From: CAYRIY01 sp964424335 | Lineage (GTDB): Bacteria; Bacillota; Limnochordia; DTU080; RSA5 | Assembly: GCA_964424335.1 (NCBI GenBank) | Contig: CAYRIY010000002.1 | Coordinates: 42,131-106,130, forward strand | Reading direction: 5' to 3' | DNA: 64,000 nucleotides | Shown: one piece after another, positions 50,376 through 58,028 of the stretch | How the letters are laid out: every line of letters begins with the position of its first letter | Numbering within the stretch: position 1 is the stretch's first letter | The notes under the pieces: model-generated | Databases searched by the model: none | Seen by the model: only the letters and a program-made list of their open reading frames with translations | What the model was told of the DNA's origin: nothing | Translations under genes and position numbers: made by a program

Positions 50376-50405
50376 ATTATATCGAAGTGGGCTGCCCTAG
50401 GTCAA
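50376..50405 (-). promoter_or_regulatory. Promoter of the aroF leader
   Basis: On the minus strand TTGACC (complement of 50400-50405), an 18-base spacer and a perfect TATAAT (complement of 50376-50381) form a strong sigma-A promoter. The -35 lies just outside the 3' end of the upstream metallo-hydrolase gene, and transcription would start near 50369. Confidence 0.75.
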
Positions 50406-50408
50406 CCG

Positions 50409-51044
50409 CTATCCCCGCAGTTGGACAAAAGGGTTCATCCTCGCCTCGTCGCGGATCGTGGTTGGCGGACCGTGTCCGGGCAGCACCGAAGTGTGGGGTG
50501 GAAGCGTGAAAAGCTTCTCCCGGATGCTCTTGAAAAGCGTCGGACCGTCTCCAAAAGGAAGGTCGGTGCGCCCCACGGACCCGTAAAAGAGCGCATCGCC
50601 TCCAAAGACGACGTCGCCCATGACAAATGAGACGTGCCCGGGGGAGTGCCCCGGGGTATGGCGCACCTCGATCGACTCGGAAAGGAGCTCCAACACATCG
50701 CCGTCATGCAATGTTTGGTCGGCCGGAGGTCCCGTCACTTCCCAGGGGCAAAATTCGGATCGCTGCGCCGACATGTTGAGGCTGGAATCAACGAGCCAGT
50801 CGACCTCGATCTCGTGGATGAGGACGAGCGCGCCAGTCGCCTCTTTGACAGCTCTAACGCCTCCGATATGGTCGAAGTGAGCGTGGGTGAGGAGGATGTG
50901 GCTCACGCGCAAGTCTTGTATGGCTTCGAGTATCGGTTCGTACTCATAACCGGGATCGACGACGAAGGCGTTGCCCTCGTCGTCCGAGACGACATAGCAG
51001 TTGGTGGCGATCGGTCCCACGGGGAGCGTGCGTATGCGAATCAA
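50409..51044 (-). CDS. Metallo-beta-lactamase-fold hydrolase (glyoxalase II-like)
   Basis: A 211-residue stand-alone hydrolase with LLTHAHFDHIGG (zinc motif THxHxDH), HTPGHSPGHVS, VFGGDALFYGSVGRTDLP and VLPGHGPPTTI. This pattern is that of YqgX-like hydroxyacylglutathione-hydrolase relatives, which act on thioesters in organisms that may use bacillithiol. The substrate is unproven. ATG start, divergent from the flavin reductase gene. It is followed by the aroF promoter. Confidence 0.9.
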   Translation of the reverse strand: MIRIRTLPVGPIATNCYVVSDDEGNAFVVDPGYEYEPILEAIQDLRVSHILLTHAHFDHIGGVRAVKEATGALVLIHEIEVDWLVDSSLNMSAQRSEFCPWEVTGPPADQTLHDGDVLELLSESIEVRHTPGHSPGHVSFVMGDVVFGGDALFYGSVGRTDLPFGDGPTLFKSIREKLFTLPPHTSVLPGHGPPTTIRDEARMNPFVQLRG

Positions 51045-51202
51045 GGTTCAAGCCTCACTTTCTAGTCTCGCACTGCTCGGGAATCGTTCCGGCGCGGCCA
51101 AGCGATCCGCGACGGTCGTCCAATGGCGCGCTCTAGGCTCCGAGCGGCTTTGCCGAGCGGTGGAGCCCTCAGTGCAAGAGGTAAATAGCGGTCCAAGAGG
51201 TA

Positions 51203-51208
51203 TATAAT
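51203..51208 (+). promoter_or_regulatory. Candidate -10 box for the flavin reductase gene
   Basis: A perfect TATAAT lies 25 bases before the GTG start. The matching -35 region (around 51180-51185) is poor, so this is a moderate prediction. Confidence 0.45.
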
Positions 51209-51233
51209 AACCGAAATGAAATGAGGTGACCAC

Positions 51234-51713
51234 GTGTCGTTTGACTCCAAAGAGTTCCGGAAGGCGCTCGGACATTTCGCTACCGGAGTGACCGTCGTGA
51301 CGCTTTGGCGCGACGGAGCGCTCCATGGAATGACCGCAAACGCCTTTTCGTCCGTTTCGCTCGACCCGCCCCTCGTGTTGGTTTGCGTGGCGAAAACAGG
51401 CTCCACACACTCCGTGATCCAATCCGGCGGTCGGTTTGCGGTAAACATCCTCGCCGAAGATCAGGAGCATCTGTCCCGCTTTTTCGCGGGCGATCGAGAC
51501 CCATCGGTCGAAATCGAGTTGAAAGAGGTGGCCGGGGCCAAATCGCCCATCTTGGGCGGCGCGATCGCTTGGCTCGACTGCGAGCTCTGGCAAAGTTACG
51601 ATGGCGGTGACCACACGATCTTCGTCGCGCGCGTGGAGGCGCTCGAGGTGCCCGGAGGTCGCCCCCTTCTCTTTTTCGGCGGTCGTTACGCCAGGTTGCC
51701 GGAATCGTCTTGA
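51234..51713 (+). CDS. Flavin reductase-like domain protein
   Basis: A 159-residue FMN-binding protein of the flavin reductase/HpaC type: LGHFATGVTVVTLW, GMTANAFSSVSLDPPLVLVC, and FAVNILAEDQEHLSRFFAG. Such proteins reduce FMN or FAD with NAD(P)H for a partner monooxygenase or act as flavoredoxins. No monooxygenase is adjacent. The GTG at 51234 has GAGGTGA with a 4- to 5-base spacer. Confidence 0.9.
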   Translation: MSFDSKEFRKALGHFATGVTVVTLWRDGALHGMTANAFSSVSLDPPLVLVCVAKTGSTHSVIQSGGRFAVNILAEDQEHLSRFFAGDRDPSVEIELKEVAGAKSPILGGAIAWLDCELWQSYDGGDHTIFVARVEALEVPGGRPLLFFGGRYARLPESS

Positions 51714-51729
51714 GTCGTCGGCGTCTTTC

Positions 51730-52545
51730 CTAGTTTGAGGCCGACTCGGCTTTTCGGCGATCGAGCTCGGTCACGACGAATTCGAGCAGGTCCTTCGCCA
51801 GGTCAGGGTGCTTTGACGTCCGGGGAATGGCGAGATACGCATCTTGGCCTGGCACCGGGATGCCGTAGGCGATCCCTTCTAACTCGCTGATCGCAAGGCG
51901 GGCGGGATCAACGATCGAGTCAAGCCGCTCCGCCACGTCGTCAAGGGGGGCGAGGGCCCCTTGGCTGACGAAAGTTGGAAGGCGCCTTGCAGAAAGCAGG
52001 ACCAATTCGGGAGCGTCGTTTGCCGCCATTTGAATCAAGAGCTTTTGATCGTAATAGCCGGCCTCTATGGTCTGTCCGTCCATGACGGGAACGATCTCTG
52101 GTACGAACGTCAACAAAATCGTTTTTCCGTTCGCGGCTAGGCGCGGCTCGTACTCAGTCATCAACGATGCCCATAGTGACTGATCGACGGAGGCGGGCAG
52201 CATGACGGCCACGGTCCGCATTCGCTGCTCAGCCGAGCGCGTCGCGTTGAACCACAGGCCGACGCCGAGCGCGGCGATCAGTGCCAAAGCGGCGACAAAC
52301 ACCCAAGTGGGCGCCTTGGAAGCTCGGATGGGCCGATCGACCTTTGCAGGCAAGAGTTCGGGGCTGACCCGCTGGCGGCAGCCCTTTTTAGAGCAGCCAC
52401 CGTGGTCGATCCAGCACTGCAGATGGTGAGGGGTCCTACAGCGAGGGCAAAAGACGGCGCGCTCGCCCGCAGCCATCACATTTTCACATTTGGCGCACGT
52501 CGGATCGTGATGGTCCAGCGTGAGAACTACGATCTTCTCTTCCAC
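51730..52545 (-). CDS. Membrane protein with N-terminal RING-like zinc finger and extracytoplasmic solute-binding-like domain
   Basis: A ~271-residue protein with three parts. Residues ~10-60 hold a prokaryotic RING-like finger: CAKC, CPRC, then TPHHLQCW and GCSKKGC. A single membrane helix (WVFVAALALIAALGVGLWF, ~80) follows. The outer part resembles a small bacterial extracellular solute-binding domain (VMLPASVDQSLWASLM, AISELEGIAYGIPVPG, HPDLAKDLLEFVV). The finger would face the cytoplasm and the binding domain the outside. GTG 52545 is about 10 bases after GGGAGG. A TTG two codons earlier is possible. No permease is adjacent, and the function is unknown. Confidence 0.75.
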   Translation of the reverse strand: MEEKIVVLTLDHHDPTCAKCENVMAAGERAVFCPRCRTPHHLQCWIDHGGCSKKGCRQRVSPELLPAKVDRPIRASKAPTWVFVAALALIAALGVGLWFNATRSAEQRMRTVAVMLPASVDQSLWASLMTEYEPRLAANGKTILLTFVPEIVPVMDGQTIEAGYYDQKLLIQMAANDAPELVLLSARRLPTFVSQGALAPLDDVAERLDSIVDPARLAISELEGIAYGIPVPGQDAYLAIPRTSKHPDLAKDLLEFVVTELDRRKAESASN

Positions 52546-52686
52546 GTCCAATATGCCTCCCAACTCGACCGAGATAAGCATAACATGGTCTAGCGCGTCG
52601 ATTCAATTCAATCAACTGTTAACGCTGGCACCGGCAGGATGGTCCGCATCCGTTCAAGAAATGACTGGAAACGCATTTTCCGGTAG

Positions 52687-53334
52687 GTGGCAAAGGTGCC
52701 GAGTTATGTCAACGCGAGTTTGGGTAGCGGAGTGCGCCGGGCGATTTGTATCGCCCTCGTAGCGGTCGCAGTCACGATCTGGGCTGGAGACAATCGCGTT
52801 CGAGCCGAGCGTGTGCCGGGCGTCGACGAAATCGTTCGGCAAGTGGAGCAAATGGCTCGCATTCCAAATCACGTCAGGATGAATCAATCCGTTGTCGCTC
52901 GGGCGCTCCTGTTTACGTGGCGATTCAACAGTGTTTTGGAGTACGTGGACGACGAACTCACGGCAACCACGCAGGGCGCCCCTTCGTTCGTGCCCAAGAC
53001 CTTTCCGGTGGAATTGGTGAGTTTGGGCCAAACCATGCCACTATTCGACCTCAAGGTGATCTCCGAAAGCGATGAGAACGGCTTCATCGTCCTCGGCGGT
53101 CCCAGGTCCGACTACGATGGCACGGGCGCCGAAGAGGCGACGTTCACCGTCGATCCGGCCGACTGGTTGGTGAAGCGGGCGACGGCAAAGTACGCCTGGG
53201 GAACGCTCACACTCGAGCAAGAGTTTGACTCCGTCGAAGGCTACATGCTCTTGCGTCGGCAAAAGGCTACCGTGCGCCCCCTCGGTCTTGTGGTCGACGT
53301 CGAGTACTCCAATTACTCGTTCGAATCCGTGTAG
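52687..53334 (+). CDS. Secreted hypothetical protein, LolA-like fold possible
   Basis: A 215-residue protein with a signal peptide or N-terminal anchor (ICIALVAVAVTIWAG). The mature part is beta-rich (FVPKTFPVELVSLGQT, ATFTVDPADWLVKRATAKY, GTLTLEQEFDSVEGYMLLR, VVDVEYSNYSF), a pattern like outer-membrane-lipoprotein-sorting (LolA) or LppX-type folds, which carry lipids. That resemblance is by eye only. Start is GTG 52687 or the in-frame GTG 52696, which has the better spaced AGGTGG. It is divergent from the RING-finger gene. Confidence 0.65.
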   Translation: MAKVPSYVNASLGSGVRRAICIALVAVAVTIWAGDNRVRAERVPGVDEIVRQVEQMARIPNHVRMNQSVVARALLFTWRFNSVLEYVDDELTATTQGAPSFVPKTFPVELVSLGQTMPLFDLKVISESDENGFIVLGGPRSDYDGTGAEEATFTVDPADWLVKRATAKYAWGTLTLEQEFDSVEGYMLLRRQKATVRPLGLVVDVEYSNYSFESV

Positions 53335-53731
53335 CGTTCGCCTATACTTGCGACTCCAGTTGCGCGACGCCGTCTTCCCCCGAGGGAAATTTTCGCGTAG
53401 ATCCTCTGGCGCGAACCCAGGGCTAGCAGCAGTGGGGGCAATGAGAGCGGCGAGCCCTTTTCGCTGCCAAAGGAGTCTGCTATAATGGAATCAGGTATAA
53501 TAAGAACGGTCGACGCCACGATGACATCAGCGCTGAAATTGCGCAAAAATTGAAGCTCATCGGCGAATAAGAGCGCCAGTATTCGTGTGTCCGCATTTTT
53601 CTGGCAGGCGAGGGTCTGCCCCGAGTACGGGGTACGCGCGTCGTTTTGTGTTCGTCCCATTTCTCCCTTTGGTTACCCCTTAACAGTTCAATGAGCGTGG
53701 GGATTTCTACATTTAAGCGAGGTTGTCGGTC
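53335..53731. other. 397-bp intergenic region before the HEAT-repeat gene
   Basis: No credible gene of usual size. It contains an extended -10 promoter (TG at 53477-53478, TATAAT at 53480-53485), a second TATAAT at 53495-53500, and a CCCC/GGGG hairpin near 53620. The ~220-base leader that would result is unexplained. Confidence 0.55.
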
Positions 53732-55009
53732 ATGCGTATGGACAACGAAACCTTTCGGCTCAAGGTCGAGAGTCTCTTGGGCAACGTACGGTCGGAAGAC
53801 GGCGGCTTCGATAGTGAAGTCATGGCCGAACTGGAGCGACTTGCGGCCACTCCTCGCAAGGTTCGCTATTTCCTTAAGGCGGTCTCGTCGCAGCCAGATG
53901 TCGAGCTGCAGGAGCGCTTTTACCGGCGCGTGATGGCGCGCGTGCGCTCCGAGCACGATTCGAGCGACCTTGAGCGCCATATCCGTCACATGTTTTATGA
54001 AGACCGCGAGCACGCCAAAGCGATCCTGGCGCGCCTTGCGGTGCGGGATGTGCTGCCTGCGATCTGTAGGGTGATCGCACTAACGGAAGAGGGCTGGCTG
54101 GCCGGCGAGCTCATCCGCATCGTGCTCGCCGCGCCTACGGCCGAGCTTGCCGCGCCCATCGAAGAGGCTTTGGAGTCAAACGACTACCTGCTCCAATGCC
54201 TTGCGATCTACCTCGTAGGCAAGTCGGGGGCCGACGAGCTGCTCGATATTTTGGCCCGCTTTTACCGCCGACCGGTCGGGGAGAAAGTAGACCGATTGGA
54301 GAAAAAGGCGCTCGACTCCTTGCGGGAAGGATCAAAATCGGCTTCGGAGGCTCTCATTATCAAGTGGCTCAAGGATAAGAGTTCGCGCGTCAGGGATCTT
54401 GCGATTACGATAGCCCAGGAGCGGCGCCTCGTGGCCGCCTTGGGCGATATCGCGGGACTCGTGCTCATCGACCCCAAGACCCGCGCAAAGGCAGCCTCGG
54501 CGTTGCTCTACTTTGAGTCCGAAGGACTGCTAAAGCTCGAGCCTGAGGATGAGAGCGCCGCAATGATCGCAAACCTAATCGGGGGAGCTCGCCAGGAGGC
54601 GCTCCAGTCGACACTGCGTGAGCTCGTACGGGATGATAATGCTGCCGTGCGCGAGGTCGCGGTCAAGATGATTCGATTTCTCAAGGAGCCGTCGGCGCTC
54701 GCGCCGCAACTGCGCCGGGCGGCGATCGAAGACCGGGCGCCCAACGTGCAGATCGCCGCGCTCTATGCGCTGTCGCAAGCCGATCCGCAGCGGCTCGTTC
54801 CAGTCCTCGTCGAGGTGTTCACCGGAGCGGCCGACTCGAGTTCGAGCGCCCGGGAAGTGCTCGATGCGGCGTCCGAGTTGATGAGCAAGGTGCTCGACCC
54901 CGGGCAGGTAAAGGATGTAGAAGAGGGAATCAAGGCGAAAGAAGAGATGCGAGACGCCGCCTTGGAGCGGTTTGGCGGCAACGTCGAGTGGTGGCGCCAC
55001 GACATGTGA
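53732..55009 (+). CDS. HEAT-repeat-like helical protein
   Basis: A 425-residue all-helical protein with repeating pairs of helices such as LLQCLAIYLVGKSGADELLDI, SSRVRDLAITIAQ, NAAVREVAVKMIRFLKEP and APNVQIAALYALSQADPQRL. These match HEAT/armadillo-like repeats used for protein binding. No signal peptide or catalytic motif is seen. ATG 53732 has GAGG about 10 bases upstream. It is followed by moaA after 48 bases, but a functional link is not evident. Confidence 0.82.
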   Translation: MRMDNETFRLKVESLLGNVRSEDGGFDSEVMAELERLAATPRKVRYFLKAVSSQPDVELQERFYRRVMARVRSEHDSSDLERHIRHMFYEDREHAKAILARLAVRDVLPAICRVIALTEEGWLAGELIRIVLAAPTAELAAPIEEALESNDYLLQCLAIYLVGKSGADELLDILARFYRRPVGEKVDRLEKKALDSLREGSKSASEALIIKWLKDKSSRVRDLAITIAQERRLVAALGDIAGLVLIDPKTRAKAASALLYFESEGLLKLEPEDESAAMIANLIGGARQEALQSTLRELVRDDNAAVREVAVKMIRFLKEPSALAPQLRRAAIEDRAPNVQIAALYALSQADPQRLVPVLVEVFTGAADSSSSAREVLDAASELMSKVLDPGQVKDVEEGIKAKEEMRDAALERFGGNVEWWRHDM

Positions 55010-55057
55010 CGGCGCCCGTACTCGTCCGACTCGTGGCAGGGAGAAAGGGGATGTCCC

Positions 55058-56041
55058 ATGGAAGTTCTCCCTTCGTCCTTTGGGCGGAGCATCGAGTACC
55101 TACGGGTCTCTGTAACCACCCGCTGCAACTTGAAGTGCGTCTACTGCCGCCCTTCGGACCTTAGTTACGAAGAGCGGCGGGACCAATTCTTGGACTTCGA
55201 CGAAATGCTCCGGGTAATCCGGGTGCTTGCAGGGGTCGGCCTCAAAAAAGTGCGGGTCACCGGTGGAGAGCCGCTCGTTCGCAAAGGCGTCGTCGAGTTC
55301 ATCGGCGAGGTTGCCAGAGTCGAGGGCATCAGGGATTTGGCAATGTCGACGAACGGCATGCTCCTTGCAAAACACGCCGAGGCCCTTGCGTCAAACGGTC
55401 TAAAGCGGGTGAACGTGAGCCTCGATACGCTTGATCCCCAGATGTTCCGGTTGATCACGGGGGGCGGAAACGTCGAGTCGGTGCTTGAAGGGATCCGGGC
55501 AGCCGAGGCGGCGGGGCTTGTGCCGATCAAGCTCAACGCCGTGGTCACGCGGGGTTTCAACGACGACCAAGTCGAAGAGCTCGCGGCCCTTACGCTCGAG
55601 GAGTCGTGGAACGTTCGTTTCATCGAGTACATGCCGATCGGCGGCGACCGGGAGCTGTACGAGAAGCGCTTCGTACCCGCCGATGAAGTGTTAGACAGGC
55701 TCGAGCGCAAGTTCGGCCCAATCGAAAAGCTCGAGTGGGGCGGAACCGCGGCCGCAAGGGAGTATCGGATTGCGGGCGCTAAGGGCACCATCGGACTGAT
55801 CACGCCGATGACCGAGCATTTTTGTGCCGGATGCAATCGACTTAGGCTCACCGCCGATGGAAAGATCCGGCCATGCCTGCTCACGGAAATCGAGACGGAC
55901 ATTTTGCGGCCCTTGCGACAAGGAGCGTCAGACGAGGAACTAAGGGCGCTGCTTGGAGTCGCCTCACAGTTTAAGCCCGAACACCACGAAGCTCTCGGCC
56001 AGTGGAGGGGCGCACGCAACATGGTTCAGATCGGTGGATAG
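55058..56041 (+). CDS. moaA: GTP 3',8-cyclase (molybdenum cofactor biosynthesis)
   Basis: A 327-residue radical SAM enzyme that starts molybdopterin synthesis from GTP. N-terminal cluster motif TTRCNLKCVYC, then VRVTGGEPLVRKG. The C-terminal cluster uses Cys in HFCAGCNRLRLTADGKIRPC. The terminal GG required for activity is present (NMVQIGG). The protein serves the molybdenum hydroxylase in this window and any other molybdoenzymes. GAAAGGGG precedes the ATG. moaC and other pathway genes are not adjacent. Confidence 0.96.
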   Translation: MEVLPSSFGRSIEYLRVSVTTRCNLKCVYCRPSDLSYEERRDQFLDFDEMLRVIRVLAGVGLKKVRVTGGEPLVRKGVVEFIGEVARVEGIRDLAMSTNGMLLAKHAEALASNGLKRVNVSLDTLDPQMFRLITGGGNVESVLEGIRAAEAAGLVPIKLNAVVTRGFNDDQVEELAALTLEESWNVRFIEYMPIGGDRELYEKRFVPADEVLDRLERKFGPIEKLEWGGTAAAREYRIAGAKGTIGLITPMTEHFCAGCNRLRLTADGKIRPCLLTEIETDILRPLRQGASDEELRALLGVASQFKPEHHEALGQWRGARNMVQIGG

Positions 56042-56065
56042 CCGATTTAACGAATCGGCGCTTGG

Positions 56066-56094
56066 TTGACGAACGCGCCGCCCGGTCGTAGACT
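56066..56094 (+). promoter_or_regulatory. Promoter upstream of the nfu-like gene
   Basis: TTGACG (56066-56071), a 17-base spacer and TAGACT (56089-56094) form a plausible sigma-A promoter. It would start transcription near 56101, giving a ~47-base leader for the NifU-like gene. A GCCGATT/AATCGGC hairpin just after moaA (56041-56059) precedes it. Confidence 0.6.
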
Positions 56095-56147
56095 AGAGTC
56101 GTAGCGCGGTTGTTAGGGCGGCCAAAAAATAGATTGGAGGTGCCGCA

Positions 56148-56387
56148 ATGGCAACGATGATCGACACAATGAAACGTGCTCAGGAAGCCCTCGACGAGAT
56201 CCGTCCCGCGATTCAGATGGATGGCGGCGACGTCGAATTGGTTGATATCACCGATGAGGGGATCGTCCAGGTCCGCATGGTGGGCGCGTGTGGCGGATGC
56301 CCGATGTCGATGGTCACCCTTCAGGCTGGCATCGAGCGGATTCTCAAGCGCAAGGTTCCGGAAGTGACCGGCGTCGAGGCGGTCTAG
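56148..56387 (+). CDS. nfu: NifU-like C-terminal-domain iron-sulfur scaffold protein
   Basis: A 79-residue Nfu/YutI-type scaffold: EIRPAIQMDGGDVELVDI, then the cluster-binding CGGCPMSMVTL with the CxxC pair, and IERILKRKVPEV. It assembles or carries a 4Fe-4S cluster for delivery to apoproteins, useful to the many cluster enzymes encoded here (MoaA, MutY, QueG, IspH, KamA). TTGGAGGTG lies 5-6 bases before the ATG. The matching Nfu N-terminal domain is a separate gene at 39079. Confidence 0.94.
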   Translation: MATMIDTMKRAQEALDEIRPAIQMDGGDVELVDITDEGIVQVRMVGACGGCPMSMVTLQAGIERILKRKVPEVTGVEAV

Positions 56388-56466
56388 GCAGCCTGCTCTT
56401 TATCGTCTGTGATCTATAAGCGCGGGGACGTCGATGGCAACTTCGCCGATTCCCCGGTGCGCTTCA

Positions 56467-56507
56467 CGAGCGACCCTGTTTTTAGCTGACGGGTCGCTCG
56501 TTTTGTT
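56467..56507 (+). terminator. Intrinsic terminator after the nfu-like gene
   Basis: A perfect 10-bp stem CGAGCGACCC (56467-56476) / GGGTCGCTCG (56491-56500) with a 14-base loop is followed by TTTTGTT. It separates the nfu-like gene from the thioredoxin gene. Confidence 0.82.
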
Positions 56508-56608
56508 CTCGCCACGCACGGTGAGACCGCATATCCCTGTGACACGTATGCGAACAGCGCCTATAGACGCAAGTGTCAAAGGCCAATTGAAAAGGGGAAA
56601 CGATCTTT

Positions 56609-56929
56609 ATGATCGATCTTCGCGACGGTGAGTTCGAAGAGCGCGTGTTGCGCTCGAAAGTGCCGGTATTGATCGAGTTTTGGGCTCCCTGGTGCGGGCC
56701 TTGTCGCAAGTTTGCCCCGACGATCGGCAAGGTCGCCGGCGAGCTTCGCGGCCAGGTCCGCTTTTTGAAAGTAGACACGGACGAGAACGCCAAACTGCCC
56801 CAAGAGTGCGGCGTTTCGAGCATTCCCACCCTCATTCTATATAAGGGAGGGGCCGAGGTGGCTCGGTTTGTCGGACGTAGGTCCGAGGACCGCCTACGGG
56901 AAGAGATCGCGGCCGCCTTGAAGGAGTAA
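56609..56929 (+). CDS. Thioredoxin
   Basis: A 106-residue thioredoxin with the active site FWAPWCGPCRKFAP, the buried Asp region VRFLKVDTDEN and the cis-Pro loop VSSIPTLILYKGG. It is cytoplasmic, with no signal peptide. GGGGAAACGATCTTT precedes the ATG, a slightly long spacer. It starts about 100 bases after an intrinsic terminator and is followed after 61 bases by an oxidoreductase gene. Confidence 0.94.
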   Translation: MIDLRDGEFEERVLRSKVPVLIEFWAPWCGPCRKFAPTIGKVAGELRGQVRFLKVDTDENAKLPQECGVSSIPTLILYKGGAEVARFVGRRSEDRLREEIAAALKE

Positions 56930-56990
56930 TTGGTGGCAGCGTAGGAATTAGTGGAAAACCGTCGCTTTGGTAAAAGGAGAGTTTTGCAGC

Positions 56991-58028
56991 ATGATTCGTT
57001 TTGGCGTGATTGGGACCGGGGCGATCTCCGCCGCCCATATCGATAGCATCAACAAACTCGAGGATGCTTCGTTGACCGCGGTATGGAGCCGGACGCCGGA
57101 GAAAGCAAAGCAGGTCGCGGAGCGGGAAGGGTGCGTCGCCGTTTCATCGATCGAAGAGCTGGTTAAGCGCGATGACGTCGACGCCGTCACGATCTGCACG
57201 CCGTCCGGGGCCCATATGGAGCCGGCGCTCCTCGCGATCGAGGCAGGCAAGCATGTAATCATCGAGAAACCGCTGGAAGTGACCGACGAGCGCTGCCAAA
57301 GGATCATCGATGCCGCGGATCGCGCCGGGGTAAAGCTAGGCGTTATTTTTCAAAGCCGCTTCTCTCCGGCGAACGTCGCGTTGCACGAAGCGATTCAAGC
57401 AGGGCGCTTCGGCAGATTGGTGATGGGGGATGCATACGTCAAGTGGTATCGTCCGCAGTCTTACTACGACAGCGGCGCATGGCGCGGCACGTGGGAGCTC
57501 GACGGCGGCGGGGCGCTGATGAATCAGGCGATCCACACCGTGGACGTCCTCCTTTGGTTGATGGGTCCTGTCGAGAGCGTCTTTGCATACGCCGATTGCC
57601 TCGCCCATGAACGGATCGAGGTCGAAGACACCGTCGCCGCAGTTTTGAAGTTTGAAAGCGGCGCCATGGGCGTGATCGAGGCTGCGACGTCGGTGCAACC
57701 CGGGTATCCCAAGCGGGTCGAGGTGCACGGCAGCAAAGGCGGGGCCGTCATCGTCGACGATTCGGTGGTCGAGTGGCACGAAGCGGACGATCCAGAACGG
57801 GGAAAAGCGATGCTCGAGACATTCGGGGCCAAGAGCGTCTCAGGCACCGCGAGCGATCCTATGGCGATGTCCTTTGACAATCACCGCAGGCAAATCGGCG
57901 ACTTCGTAAAGGCGATCAAGGAAGACGGCACGCCGGCAATCGATGGCCGTGAGGGAGCGCGCTCGGTTGCCGTGGTCCGCGCCATTTACAAGTCTGCCCA
58001 AGAGGGAAGGCCGGTGAAGCCTGCATGA
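56991..58028 (+). CDS. Gfo/Idh/MocA-family oxidoreductase
   Basis: A 345-residue NAD(P)-dependent dehydrogenase: IRFGVIGTGAISAAHIDSI (Rossmann loop), EAGKHVIIEKPLEVT (the conserved EKPL Lys), and WELDGGGALMNQAIHTVD, which holds the catalytic Asp-x3-His pair. Substrates in the family are sugars, inositols or their derivatives, and the substrate here is unknown. AAAAGGAGA lies about 11 bases before the ATG. It overlaps the next gene by 4 bases, linking it to a secreted protein of unusual composition. Confidence 0.92.
   Translation: MIRFGVIGTGAISAAHIDSINKLEDASLTAVWSRTPEKAKQVAEREGCVAVSSIEELVKRDDVDAVTICTPSGAHMEPALLAIEAGKHVIIEKPLEVTDERCQRIIDAADRAGVKLGVIFQSRFSPANVALHEAIQAGRFGRLVMGDAYVKWYRPQSYYDSGAWRGTWELDGGGALMNQAIHTVDVLLWLMGPVESVFAYADCLAHERIEVEDTVAAVLKFESGAMGVIEAATSVQPGYPKRVEVHGSKGGAVIVDDSVVEWHEADDPERGKAMLETFGAKSVSGTASDPMAMSFDNHRRQIGDFVKAIKEDGTPAIDGREGARSVAVVRAIYKSAQEGRPVKPA

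Noticed and set aside
53310..53334. tRNA-like GTTCGAATCC near the end of the LolA-like gene
   Set aside because: It is part of the coding sequence, and no acceptor stem, D-arm or CCA end accompanies it.
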